Assembly (NCBI GenBank): GCA_018377375.1
Contig: JAGZZN010000001.1
Span: 1-64,000 of the forward strand
Length of the DNA stretch: 64,000 nt
Direction of reading: 5' to 3'
DNA from: Streptococcus parasanguinis
Lineage (GTDB): Bacteria > Bacillota > Bacilli > Lactobacillales > Streptococcaceae
Part shown: piece after piece, positions 35,809 to 44,423 of the stretch
Position numbering within the stretch: position 1 is the first letter of the stretch
How the letters are laid out: each line of letters opens with the position of its first letter
Translations under genes and position numbers: made by a program
Notes under the pieces: model-generated
Databases searched by the model: none
What the model saw: the letters and a program-made list of their open reading frames with translations, nothing else
What the model was told of the DNA's origin: nothing

Positions 35809-35886
35809 TTGTAACTTACACATCAATATTTGAACCAACACTCATTCAATTTCACTTCATCATTACTTATGATTAATGACACATAT

Positions 35887-35920
35887 AAAAAGAGGCTAGA
35901 ACAGTTCTGTTCTAGCCTCT
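35887..35920 (-). terminator. ccpA terminator (intact copy)
   Basis: AGAGGCTAGAACAG TT CTGTTCTAGCCTCT: a perfect 14-bp stem, followed on the minus strand by TTTTT. The left 26 bases are duplicated at 34429. Confidence 0.88.
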
Positions 35921-35969
35921 CAGACTAGTAGACACGTCTTCCCATGTCGAGACTCTAGTCTACCAATCC

Positions 35970-36974
35970 TTATTTTTTCGTCGTTCCACGTTGGTTGATC
36001 GTATGAGACAACAGTACTTCGCGTTCTTCCAACTCTTCTTTGTGCATGATCTTAGTCAACATGCGCATACTGATCGCACCAAGGTCATACAAGGGTTGTC
36101 CAATTGTTGATAGATTTGGACGCGTATATCGGGTTACTTGTGAATCATCACTGGTAATAATTTCGAAATCTTCTGGTACTTTGATACCGTGATCAGACAA
36201 ACCATTCAAGAGACCTGCAGCCAATTCATCACCTGTCACAAAAGCAGCTGTTGCTTTTGACGCAATGATTCGTTCTGCCAAGTTGTAACCTTCATCGTAA
36301 CGGTACTTGGATTCAAACACAAGCCCTTCGCTATAGCTCAATTTTTTTGCTTTCAAAGCTTCCTTATAGCCTGACAAACGAATTTTTCCATTGATATCAT
36401 CCACCAATGGGCCACTTACAAAAGCAATTTTCTTGTTGTGTTTTGCCAACTGTGTAACAGCATCAACAGTTGCTTGCTTGTAGTCGATATTGACACTTGG
36501 CAATTGGTGTTCAACATCCACGGTCCCAGCAAGGACAACTGGCGTCCGAGAGCGTGAAAATTCTGAGCGAATTTTTTCAGTCAAGTGATAACCCATGAAA
36601 ATGATCCCATCCACTTGTTTTGAAAAGAGGTTGTTTACCACTGAAACTTCTTTGTCATCGTCTTCATCACTATTTGCAAGAACAATGTTGTACTTGTACA
36701 TTTCTGCAATATCATCAATCCCTTTAGCCAATGTAGAGAAATAGCTATTCGTGATGTTTGGAATCACAACACCGACTGTTGTTGTTTTCTTGCTAGCAAG
36801 ACCACGCGCAACAGCATTTGGACGATAATCCAAGCGTTCGATCACTTCTAAAACTTTTTTACGTGTATTTTCTTTAACGTTTTTATTCCCATTTACTACA
36901 CGACTAACGGTTGCCATTGAAACCCCTGCTTCACGGGCGACATCATAAATTGTTACTGTATCGTCTGTATTCAT
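35970..36974 (-). CDS. ccpA: Catabolite control protein A
   Basis: A 334-residue LacI-family regulator: helix-turn-helix IYDVAREAGVSMATVSRVVNG (residues 8-27, 20 residues quoted in two pieces) and a periplasmic-binding-like core. It is the main carbon catabolite regulator, with HPr-Ser-P made by HprK (5604) as co-repressor. Start at ATG 36974 (AAAGGAAAT SD); the in-frame upstream codons lack an SD. Divergent from pepQ as in most streptococci. A cre-like site overlaps its promoter. Confidence 0.97.
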   Translation of the reverse strand: MNTDDTVTIYDVAREAGVSMATVSRVVNGNKNVKENTRKKVLEVIERLDYRPNAVARGLASKKTTTVGVVIPNITNSYFSTLAKGIDDIAEMYKYNIVLANSDEDDDKEVSVVNNLFSKQVDGIIFMGYHLTEKIRSEFSRSRTPVVLAGTVDVEHQLPSVNIDYKQATVDAVTQLAKHNKKIAFVSGPLVDDINGKIRLSGYKEALKAKKLSYSEGLVFESKYRYDEGYNLAERIIASKATAAFVTGDELAAGLLNGLSDHGIKVPEDFEIITSDDSQVTRYTRPNLSTIGQPLYDLGAISMRMLTKIMHKEELEEREVLLSHTINQRGTTKK

Positions 36975-37025
36975 AAGATTTCCTTTCATTGTTGAAAATT
37001 TCGTTTTCACTCTCTAATTAATCCT

Positions 37026-37054
37026 ATTTTATCACTTATTGTAAACACTTTCAA
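37026..37054 (-). promoter_or_regulatory. ccpA promoter with overlapping cre-like site
   Basis: On the minus strand TTGAAA (complement 37049-37054), 17 bases, TAAAAT (complement 37026-37031). The + strand 37040-37053 reads TGTAAACACTTTCA, which matches the cre consensus apart from CA instead of CG in the centre. Position between -35 and -10 suggests autorepression, and an effect on divergent pepQ. Confidence 0.75.
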
Positions 37055-37134
37055 GCATTTTGGTAAAATTTTGTAAACTCTTGCTTTTTTGGGGAAAATT
37101 TGACAAAATAGATCCATAGAAAGAAGGTAGCATT

Positions 37135-38217
37135 ATGTCTAAATTAGATCAAATCGTCGATTTTCTTGAAACTGAAAAAACAGATGTCGCTGTTGTATCC
37201 GATCCTGTCACCATCAATTACCTGACTGGATTTTACAGTGATCCCCACGAACGTCAACTCTTCTTGTTCGTTTACACAGACCACGAACCACTTCTCTTCG
37301 TTCCTGCACTTGAAGTGGAACGGGCGACTGCAGTTGTTGATTTCCAAGTGGTTGGCTATGTGGATTCTGAAAACCCATGGGAAAAGATTAAAGGGGCTAT
37401 CGCAAAACCCGATGCCAAAACCGTTGCACTTGAATATGATAACTTGATCCTTACCAAATACAATGGCTTACGTACTGTCTTTGAAAAAGCGGAATTTACT
37501 AACTTAACACCACGAATTAACCGGATGCGCTTGATCAAATCTGCTGATGAGATCCAAAAAATGTTGGTGGCTGGTCAATATGCAGATAAGGCTGTCAATA
37601 TGGGATTCGACGCCATCTCACTGGATAAAACAGAAACTGATATCGTAGCAGAAATCGACTTTGGTATCAAACGCTTGGGTTATGAAATGAGCTTTGAAAC
37701 CATGGTCTTGACTGGAAATAATGCAGCTAACCCACACGGAATTCCTGGAAGCAACAAAGTCGAAAACGATGCTCTCTTGCTCTTTGACCTTGGCTGTATG
37801 GTGAATGGTTATGCGTCAGATATGACTCGTACTGTTGCTGTTGGAAAACCTGATGATTTCAAAAAAGAAATCTACCACTTGACGTTAGAAGCTCAACAAG
37901 CAGCCATTGACATGATCAAACCAGGTGTAACAGCACACGACGTCGACCGTGCTGCACGGAGCGTCATCGAAAAAGCTGGCTATGGTGAGTACTTCAACCA
38001 CCGCCTCGGACACGGGATCGGAATGGACGTGCATGAATTCCCTTCTATTATGGAAGGAAATGACATGGTACTTGAAGAAGGCATGTGCTTCTCAGTCGAA
38101 CCAGGAATCTATATTCCAGGTAAAGTCGGAGTCCGTATCGAAGATTGTGGTTACGTCACAAAAGACGGATTTGGACTCTTCACAGAAACCAGCAAAGACT
38201 TACTTTACTTTGACTAA
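37135..38217 (+). CDS. pepQ: Xaa-Pro dipeptidase PepQ
   Basis: A 360-residue M24 metallopeptidase that cleaves dipeptides with C-terminal proline. Metal ligands can be read: FDLGCMVNGYASDMTR (two Asp), RLGHGIGMDVHEFPS (His), SVEPGIY (Glu), RIEDCGY (Glu). N-terminal creatinase-like domain (residues 1-120). Divergent from ccpA. SD AAGAAGG 7 bases upstream. It is followed by a complex repeat used as terminator. Confidence 0.96.
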   Translation: MSKLDQIVDFLETEKTDVAVVSDPVTINYLTGFYSDPHERQLFLFVYTDHEPLLFVPALEVERATAVVDFQVVGYVDSENPWEKIKGAIAKPDAKTVALEYDNLILTKYNGLRTVFEKAEFTNLTPRINRMRLIKSADEIQKMLVAGQYADKAVNMGFDAISLDKTETDIVAEIDFGIKRLGYEMSFETMVLTGNNAANPHGIPGSNKVENDALLLFDLGCMVNGYASDMTRTVAVGKPDDFKKEIYHLTLEAQQAAIDMIKPGVTAHDVDRAARSVIEKAGYGEYFNHRLGHGIGMDVHEFPSIMEGNDMVLEEGMCFSVEPGIYIPGKVGVRIEDCGYVTKDGFGLFTETSKDLLYFD

Positions 38218-38269
38218 TCCTTTAGTCGTTTCAATATATAACAAACATCTTGTTTCGTTAATAACTATA

Positions 38270-38455
38270 AAAAATGAGGCTGGGACAAAAGTCCTAGCCT
38301 CTTAATTATCTTTGGATTGTCGAGCAAGGCGCAGTAGTTGAGTGGGCCCTACTACGCTGATTTCATCAGCTTTTACAGCCCTACTCAACTGTGCGGAGGT
38401 GGGACGACGAAATCGAATTCTAACGAATGACCTATTTCTGTCCCACTCTCTATTT
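38270..38455. repeat. Streptococcal intergenic compound repeat with terminator
   Basis: A 185-base block of hairpins: GAGGCTGGGAC AAAA GTCCTAGCCTC (38275-38302), GTAGTTGAGTGGGCCCTACTAC-type arms, and an end part GTGGGACGACGAAATCG pairing loosely with TATTTCTGTCCCAC. From memory, the same kind of block recurs in intergenic regions of mitis/sanguinis group genomes. On the minus strand the first hairpin is followed by TTTTTT and ends the Rrf2 gene unit. Confidence 0.65.
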
Positions 38456-38457
38456 TT

Positions 38458-38907
38458 TTAAGATACTGATACCTGGTCTATTTTTTTCTGGGTCGTGATG
38501 ACAACTTCTTTAAGGCTGGTCCGAGCCATTTCTTTTTCCATGGCGATTTGAATAGCTGCGAGCTTGCCGTCTAAGATGTCGTGGATGTTGTGACCAATCG
38601 GACAGTCTGGATTGGGATGGTCATGAAAGCCGAATAACTGACCTGTCGTTCCTAAACATTCTACAGCCCGATAGATATCCAATAAGCTAATCTCGTCGAC
38701 TGTTTTTGATAGAGTTGCTCCACCTGTCCCACGCGCTACATGAATCAAGCCTGCCTTCTTTAGCTGAGACAAGGTTTTCCGAATAATTACAGGGTTCACC
38801 CCAACGCTTTCTGCTAAAAAATCGCTGGTTACTTTGGTTTTATCCCCTCGAAGGGCAATCATGATCATGACATGGGTCCCGATGGTAAACCGACTCGAAA
38901 TTTGCAT
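38458..38907 (-). CDS. Rrf2 family transcriptional regulator
   Basis: A 149-residue Rrf2-type winged-helix protein: MQISSRFTIGTHVMIMIAL, a recognition region (VGVNPVIIRKTLSQLKKAGL) and the wing RGTGGATLSKT. One Cys (residue ~92) and HDHPNPDCPIG are present, but not the three-cysteine cluster of IscR, so it is not a typical Fe-S sensor. Target unknown. It begins 83 bases from the phosphoesterase gene. Confidence 0.87.
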   Translation of the reverse strand: MQISSRFTIGTHVMIMIALRGDKTKVTSDFLAESVGVNPVIIRKTLSQLKKAGLIHVARGTGGATLSKTVDEISLLDIYRAVECLGTTGQLFGFHDHPNPDCPIGHNIHDILDGKLAAIQIAMEKEMARTSLKEVVITTQKKIDQVSVS

Positions 38908-38989
38908 CCTTCATTCCTCTCAATCTAGTCAGCAAAGCATTTTCTTTCTCTTCATTATACTCTTTTTAGATGTAATGTCAATAGTTACA

Positions 38990-39832
38990 CTATGAAAAGA
39001 AGGTCTGTAACCAAGCATCGATTTCGAGATCATGACCTTCTCTGTGTTCAATCTCATGAAGAAGCTCATGGTTGTGCGTATGGTGAATGCCATTGACCAA
39101 ACTCTCATAATAAACTTGGTAGTATGGCAGATGCAAGTCTTTGGCGAGTTGGAGTTCCCTAGCGACGTCATAATCCACCCGTCTAAAATCAACATCCTTA
39201 AGCCCTACTTCATCCAATTCAAGAATAGCGTACATGGCCCGAAGATCCTTGCGCAAGTTCTTTTCTAAGAAGAAAGGTTGGCCAATCGAGCCAGGATTGA
39301 GGATGAGTTCTCCACCTGAACCATAGCGGAAAAACTGCTGGTGAATGTGGCCATAGACTGCGATATCACAGGCAGGATTGGTCACCAAACGGTCGAAATC
39401 TTTTTGCTCTCCAATATGGATCAGTTCACGCCCCCAATTCTTATCCGGCAAGTGGTGGGTAATCCCGATTTTCAAGCCACTCATTTCTCGGTGGACCTGC
39501 ATAGGCATCTCCTGCATGGCTTCGATTTCTTGGGGGGTGATTTCTTCGAGAATATATTGGCACTGGCGCATGAGGTAGCGATGGCTCGATCTCTTAGGGT
39601 CTAGCATTCCCTTCATGGCTCGCCACATACTATCTTCCCAGTTACCGAGGACTTTAACCGTAATCGGTAGTTCCTCCAACAAGTCCAAGAGCGCACGTCT
39701 ACCTGTACCAGGCATTAAGGTATCTCCTAAAAGCCAGTATTCGTCCACCTTGGCTCTTTGGCTATCCGCAAGGACCGCCTCCAAAGCGCTCATATTTCCA
39801 TGGATATCCGAAAGTAAAGCAATTTTCGTCAT
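38990..39832 (-). CDS. Metallophosphoesterase
   Basis: A 280-residue calcineurin-like phosphoesterase: ALLSDIHGNMSALEAVL (start), GDTLMPG, GNWED, HHLP and YGHIHQQF give the full set of metal motifs. The substrate is unknown; members of the YfcE/ApaH-like groups act on phosphodiesters or nucleotides. SD GGAGTAG upstream of the ATG. Confidence 0.9.
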   Translation of the reverse strand: MTKIALLSDIHGNMSALEAVLADSQRAKVDEYWLLGDTLMPGTGRRALLDLLEELPITVKVLGNWEDSMWRAMKGMLDPKRSSHRYLMRQCQYILEEITPQEIEAMQEMPMQVHREMSGLKIGITHHLPDKNWGRELIHIGEQKDFDRLVTNPACDIAVYGHIHQQFFRYGSGGELILNPGSIGQPFFLEKNLRKDLRAMYAILELDEVGLKDVDFRRVDYDVARELQLAKDLHLPYYQVYYESLVNGIHHTHNHELLHEIEHREGHDLEIDAWLQTFFS

Positions 39833-40043
39833 GATCTACTCCTTTCTTCCATTATAACAGAGCCTCAAAAATCTTTCAGCCTGAAGCAACGATTTATAGG
39901 AAGTTCTTTTCTTTCTATTTCTTTGAGTTTCAAAGGATTTTTCACTAAAAAGGGCAAGAAAACCTCTAATTCTAATGGACAATTATAAATTTTATGCTAT
40001 AATTAAAGTGAAATTGAATTATTTCTTAGAAAGAAGGCTCATT

Positions 40044-41390
40044 ATGAGTTTACAACATATTGAAAGGAAATCTCTTCAAGAAATCAATCAGTCCATCAAG
40101 GTGCCAAAAGGAATCTCTTTTTGGAAAAACCTTCTTCTCTTTTCAGGACCAGGTGGTCTGGTGGCCGTTGGCTATATGGACCCTGGTAACTGGATTACCA
40201 GTGTGGTCGGCGGTGCCCAATATCGCTACCTTCTCTTATCGATCGTTCTCCTCTCTTCTTTGATTGCCATGCAATTGCAACAAATGGCTGGAAAATTAGG
40301 GATTGTTCATCGTAAGGATCTAGCTCAAACAACCGCTCATCACCTCTCTAAATGGCTTCGCTATACCTTATGGGTCGTTATTGAATTAGCCCTTATGGCT
40401 ACAGACTTAGCCGAAGTTATCGGATCTGGGATCGCTCTCCACCTCCTTTTTGGATGGCCCTTGCTCTTTTCCATTCTGATCACCATTTTTGACGTCTTCC
40501 TCTTATTGGGATTGATGCACCTTGGTTTTCGGAAAATTGAAGCCATCGTTTTGACTCTGATCTTAACGATTCTAGTCATCTTTGCCTATCTGGTCTTTCT
40601 ATCGAAACCAGATATCGGTGGGATCTTTTCCGGCTATCTACCTCAAAAAGAAGTACTAGGGATCGGGCTTCCAAAAGGAAATGAAGCCTTGACCTTGGCT
40701 CTTGGGATTATCGGAGCTACTGTCATGCCCCACAATCTCTACCTTCACTCATCCATCTCTCAAACCCGTCGAGTGGACTACAAGGACCAAGCTGATATCA
40801 AGCGTGCCGTACGCTTTATGACCTGGGACTCCAATATTGAGTTGGGCTTGGCCTTTGTCGTCAATTCTCTACTCCTCATCCTTGGGGCTGCTCTCTTCTT
40901 TGGACATGGTGATAAGATCGATGCCTTCTCCAGCATGTACAATGCTCTCAAGGACAACCAAATCGCAGGGGCAATTGCCAGTCCATTCTTGTCGACCCTC
41001 TTTGCCATAGCCTTGTTGGCTAGTGGTCAAAACTCGACCATTACGGGAACGTTGACCGGTCAAATCGTTATGGAAGGCTTCTTGAAATTCCGTCTACCGC
41101 AGTGGATGAGACGGCTTATAACCCGGATTTTCGCTCTTATTCCTGTGATTACTGTAGCTATTTTATTTGGAGATCAAGAGCATGTCTTGGATGACCTCTT
41201 GGTCTATTCCCAAGTCTTCCTATCGCTTGCCCTACCGTTCTCCATCTTTCCTCTGGTATACTTTACCTCTAATAAAGAAATCATGGGAGAACATGTCAAC
41301 GCCAAATGGAATACCTTATTAGGCTATCTGGTCGCCATCGTCTTAACGGTCTTAAATTTCAATTTGATCTACACCACCTTTATCAAATAA
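40044..41390 (+). CDS. mntH: NRAMP-type Mn2+/H+ symporter MntH
   Basis: A 448-residue membrane transporter with 11 helices: GYMDPGNW near residue 45 (metal site in TM1) and MPHNLYLHSS near residue 230 (TM6). Imports Mn2+, also Fe2+. The open frame reaches 39975, but the ATG at 40044 has AAGAAGG at the right distance. The promoter has TATGCTATAAT just upstream (-10 about 39999-40004). The 3' side is interrupted by an IS200 before the probable terminator. Confidence 0.95.
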   Translation: MSLQHIERKSLQEINQSIKVPKGISFWKNLLLFSGPGGLVAVGYMDPGNWITSVVGGAQYRYLLLSIVLLSSLIAMQLQQMAGKLGIVHRKDLAQTTAHHLSKWLRYTLWVVIELALMATDLAEVIGSGIALHLLFGWPLLFSILITIFDVFLLLGLMHLGFRKIEAIVLTLILTILVIFAYLVFLSKPDIGGIFSGYLPQKEVLGIGLPKGNEALTLALGIIGATVMPHNLYLHSSISQTRRVDYKDQADIKRAVRFMTWDSNIELGLAFVVNSLLLILGAALFFGHGDKIDAFSSMYNALKDNQIAGAIASPFLSTLFAIALLASGQNSTITGTLTGQIVMEGFLKFRLPQWMRRLITRIFALIPVITVAILFGDQEHVLDDLLVYSQVFLSLALPFSIFPLVYFTSNKEIMGEHVNAKWNTLLGYLVAIVLTVLNFNLIYTTFIK

Positions 41391-41394
41391 AATC

Positions 41395-42112
41395 ATGACC
41401 ACCCGTCAAACGGGTGGTTTGTAGCAGGGCTATAAGCCCAGATAACTAGCCAGCGCCTAAAGACGCTGGCTTTCACTTTGTTCAAGCCTTATTGCATTTG
41501 ACTCGTCACAAGCCTCTCAAAGAGGCATATGTACTACTTGCCACTATCCCTAAAGGGATCTTCATATTCTTTTACACTCAACTTATCTAAAGCAATATCT
41601 TTTCGCTCTTGTTCCTGAATGTATTTCTTTATTGTGGCTTCATTGAGGCCAACTGTACTTACATAATATCCCTCTGCCCAAAAATGTCGATTCCCAAACT
41701 TATATTTCAGATTGGCGTGTTTATCGAACATCATTAGAACACTTTTACCTTTTAAATATCCCATGAAACTTGCAACACTAATTCTAGGTGGAATGCTTAC
41801 CAACATATGAACATGATCTGGCATTAAATGACCTTCGATAATCTCAACACCTTTATAACTACATAATCTATGGAATATTTCTCCCAAACTACTTCGATAT
41901 TGATTATAGAGCACTTTTCGTCTATACTTAGGGGTGAACACAATGTGATATTTACACATCCATTTTGTGTGTGATAAACTATGTGCTTTTTGAGCCATAT
42001 TTTTCTCCTTTCGCTTTACAATTGGCTTGAACACCTTAATTGTATCGCGTTTGTAGCTTTTTTGGTATAACCTTCGATGCGCACCCGCATAGCGGGTGGT
42101 TTTTTTGTCTCG
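41395..42112 (-). mobile_element. IS200-like element
   Basis: Limits are approximate. A hairpin ACCACCCGTCAAACGGGTGGT stands just after mntH (41398-41418, given as stem ACCACCCGT/ACGGGTGGT), and a similar hairpin ACCCGCATAGCGGGTGG stands at the other end (about 42081-42097). Subterminal hairpins at both ends and a single TnpA are typical of IS200/IS605. No target duplication is expected. Confidence 0.75.
41534..41998 (-). CDS. tnpA: IS200-family Y1 transposase TnpA
   Basis: A 154-residue HUH transposase: H62 and H64 in PDHVHMLVSI, catalytic Tyr126 in ATIKKYIQEQ. The start ATG 41998 has AAGGAG; the frame is open further upstream into the left end. It looks intact and may be active. Confidence 0.9.
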   Translation of the reverse strand: MAQKAHSLSHTKWMCKYHIVFTPKYRRKVLYNQYRSSLGEIFHRLCSYKGVEIIEGHLMPDHVHMLVSIPPRISVASFMGYLKGKSVLMMFDKHANLKYKFGNRHFWAEGYYVSTVGLNEATIKKYIQEQERKDIALDKLSVKEYEDPFRDSGK

Positions 42113-42150
42113 CACCTAACGGAGCGAGACGGACTGAAAGTCACATAATA

Positions 42151-42187
42151 AAGAAACCAGCACTTTTATTCGTGCTGGTTTCTTTTT
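42151..42187. terminator. Terminator beyond the IS200, probably that of mntH
   Basis: AAGAAACCAGCAC and GTGCTGGTTTCTT pair around 8 bases with T-runs on the + strand. Its position just past the IS suggests the IS landed between mntH and its terminator. Confidence 0.75.
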
Positions 42188-42341
42188 GTTTGACACTTTT
42201 CCTAAAAATTTCCTGACCATTTTTTTAGGAGGGAATTATTTTAAATCACTAATTATTGTGAGATTTTCACAAAATCTTGTCAGAGCCCGTCATTCATAAA
42301 TTTGTAAAATTTTTGCACACTTTCCGTTATCTGTACAAAAA
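42188..42341. other. AT-rich spacer with unusual invert repeats before the TetR promoter
   Basis: No ORF. It contains GAGATTTTCACAAAATCTTG (loose dyad, 42261-42280) and two AATTTTG-rich stretches. I see no further function. Confidence 0.35.
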
Positions 42342-42379
42342 TGAGAATTATTGTCTAATTTATATTTTTGGAGTATAAT
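42342..42379 (+). promoter_or_regulatory. Promoter of the TetR gene with overlapping Fur/PerR-like box
   Basis: TTGTCT (42351-42356), 17 bases, TATAAT (42374-42379). TGAGAATTATTGTCT (42342-42356) fits the 7-1-7 Fur-type inverted repeat TGATAATnATTATCA at 11 of 14 positions and covers the -35. Confidence 0.6.
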
Positions 42380-42472
42380 GCTATTTGTTAGTGTCGTGAA
42401 ATTATTTAACCTATAAATTATTTCAATATCAAATAAATAGAAACAGATTTATACAACTATAGAAAGGAACAT

Positions 42473-43015
42473 ATGGTACGCCAAAGACAAACAACAACCA
42501 AGTCAGACTTACGGAATGCACTCTCGAAACTGCTCTTACAACAACCTTTTGACAGCATCACTATTCGACAATTAACCGAAACCGCTGGAATTAACCGCGG
42601 GACCTTCTATCTGCATTATGTTGATAAATACGACATGTTTGAGCAAATGAAAATGGACATGATGCAAGAATTGGATAGCCTCTTCGTTGAAGGAAGTCCT
42701 GTCAAGGTAAACTTTCTCAATGTGTTGACCGCTATTAAAGAGAATTATGATTTTATATATGCATTGTCACAATCCTGTTGCTCGGACTTTAGTAAATTGG
42801 TAAGAAGTTTTACCCTTCATGCATTGGACGATACTCCCCACGCTAAAGAACACATCATTTCAGACTTTCAAGTTCCATACAAGTATGGTCTAGAAATTTT
42901 CATCGCTACGATCGAATCTGTAATTGTTACCTGGTTAGAATCGGGTGCGAAAGAGGACCCCATTGAAATTGGAACGATCATTCTCAGTGTCTGCGACTTT
43001 GCTAGCTGGAACTAA
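42473..43015 (+). CDS. TetR family regulator
   Basis: A 180-residue TetR protein. Helix-turn-helix ITIRQLTETAGINRGTFYLH (about residues 28-47) and a C-terminal domain with several Cys (SQSCCSDFSKLVR). The C-terminal domain resembles the TetR_C_33/DhaS-like group. No obvious target gene is adjacent. A near-consensus promoter is about 95 bases upstream, giving a long leader. SD AAAGGA before the ATG. Ends in a terminator. Confidence 0.85.
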   Translation: MVRQRQTTTKSDLRNALSKLLLQQPFDSITIRQLTETAGINRGTFYLHYVDKYDMFEQMKMDMMQELDSLFVEGSPVKVNFLNVLTAIKENYDFIYALSQSCCSDFSKLVRSFTLHALDDTPHAKEHIISDFQVPYKYGLEIFIATIESVIVTWLESGAKEDPIEIGTIILSVCDFASWN

Positions 43016-43034
43016 ATCCCCCAACCTTTTCCTA

Positions 43035-43056
43035 CCCTTCTGGAGAAGGTTTTTCT
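43035..43056 (+). terminator. Terminator of the 42473 TetR gene
   Basis: CCTTCT GG AGAAGG followed by TTTTTC. Confidence 0.75.
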
Positions 43057-43115
43057 TTTGGCAAATGAAAAAAGATCTGATCACCTTGTTCAACTTGTTT
43101 GTAAGAAAGCAAAAA

Positions 43116-43140
43116 GGCAGGATCCTAACATCCTGTTTTT
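43116..43140 (+). terminator. Second terminator, similar to the one ending RNA copy B
   Basis: GGCAGGATCCTAACATCCTG plus TTTTT. Nearly the same hairpin recurs at 43405-43430, so the RNA element B lies between two terminator copies. Confidence 0.8.
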
Positions 43141-43241
43141 AAAATGTAGACAGACTACTTTAAAGTAAAATAAGTTAAGCGATTTTGCAAAAAAAAAATA
43201 AAAATGAGTTCCAATTTTTAAATCGATTCAAGAAAATACCG

Positions 43242-43430
43242 AAACTTTCCGCTGTGAGAAAAGTGCCTGAAACAATAACGTTTCAGGCACTCGGGAGTTT
43301 TGAGACCCTAGGCTCAAAACTAAGTCTTGGAACTTCGAAGAAGTTCGCTGACGTCCGTACTCACCTAAGGAAAGTTTTTTATATGACTTTGTCTTCAATC
43401 TGAAGGCAGGATCTTAACATCCTGCTTTTT
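43242..43430 (+). ncRNA. Structured RNA-like repeat element, copy B, with terminator
   Basis: 136-base core 43242-43377. Closing arms AAACTTTCC/GGAAAGTTT, then GTGAG/CTCAC. Hairpin GTGCCTGAAAC/GTTTCAGGCAC; hairpin AGTTTTGAG with loop ACCCTAGG and CTCAAAACT; hairpin GAACTTC GAA GAAGTTC; then GCTGACGTCCGTACTCACC. A short tail (GACTTTGTC) and the terminator GCAGGAT/ATCCTGC with TTTTT (43406-43430). It lies in the 417-base gap between the TetR gene and tehB. Confidence 0.65.
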
Positions 43431-43432
43431 CT

Positions 43433-44293
43433 TTATTTTTTCTTTGCCAACATGGTTGCAAATCGAAGTTGAATCCTATGGCCATTCTCATCTCGACGAT
43501 GGAGATGGCCTGGATTTTCATTGTACTTGACCAATTCCCAATCCTTGTAATACTCTGCCAATTCTCCTTCTTTAAAGGTGAACGAGAAGGGCATATGGCA
43601 AGGATAATCTTCCGTATCCATGGCACAGACAATGAGATTGTAGCCCCCTGGATTGGTATGCTCTTGCATATTGCGGATAATCGCTGGAATCCGATCAGCC
43701 TCTAAAAACATGAAGACAACAGTTGATACGATGAAGTCATAGTTTTGAGTAAGAGCTGCAGCATTAATATCATAGAGTCCCACTGGCATCTCTAGATCTT
43801 CCTCAGCGACAATACTTTGTAAGATCTCAAGTGCCAGCTCATTTTGATCCACTGCTGTCACGTCAAAGCCATGTTGGGCCAAAAAGAGGGCGTTGCGTCC
43901 TTGCCCGCATCCTAGATCCAATGCCTTTCCAGCTGGGACAATTCCCACTGCTTCTAGCACTTCTGAATGGACAGGATTGGTGTTGTATTTTTTGGGGAAA
44001 TAGTCTTTTGGCTCACAGTAAAATTCTAGGTACCACTCCACATCGTCCGTCGCTGCTTCCACACGGTGCCAGGCCTGGGGCTCAGCCATGGGGTTTTCTG
44101 CTCCTGCTTCAAAGAGGTGGCTCGCGATTTCTTCCCCCTCTTCGGTCAATTCAATAAATCGTAACTGACCTTTTAAAACTGTAATCTTCCCCCAGGTTCC
44201 TACCTTGGTATTGTGCTTTCTTTGAAGAGCTTCTGGCATGGTATCCTTGGTCCAGATAGGCATGCGCTTGTATGCGATCAAATTTTGTGTCAT
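43433..44293 (-). CDS. tehB: SAM-dependent methyltransferase TehB
   Basis: A 286-residue protein: N-terminal DUF1971-like domain (about residues 1-85, ending EPQAWHRVEA) and a C-terminal methyltransferase with ALDLGCGQGRNALFLAQHG. TehB is linked to tellurite resistance. The gene is monocistronic, on the opposite strand to the RNA element. SD AGGAGAAG before the ATG. Confidence 0.9.
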   Translation of the reverse strand: MTQNLIAYKRMPIWTKDTMPEALQRKHNTKVGTWGKITVLKGQLRFIELTEEGEEIASHLFEAGAENPMAEPQAWHRVEAATDDVEWYLEFYCEPKDYFPKKYNTNPVHSEVLEAVGIVPAGKALDLGCGQGRNALFLAQHGFDVTAVDQNELALEILQSIVAEEDLEMPVGLYDINAAALTQNYDFIVSTVVFMFLEADRIPAIIRNMQEHTNPGGYNLIVCAMDTEDYPCHMPFSFTFKEGELAEYYKDWELVKYNENPGHLHRRDENGHRIQLRFATMLAKKK

Positions 44294-44423
44294 GCTGCTT
44301 CTCCTTTTTCTTTCACTACCCTTATCATACAGAAAAAAGCCCCTTTTTACAAGTTGGAAAAAGGAGAGCCCATCTCTAAGAAAAAAGACAGATCTGAAAC
44401 GAGTTTCAAAACTGCCTTATTCT

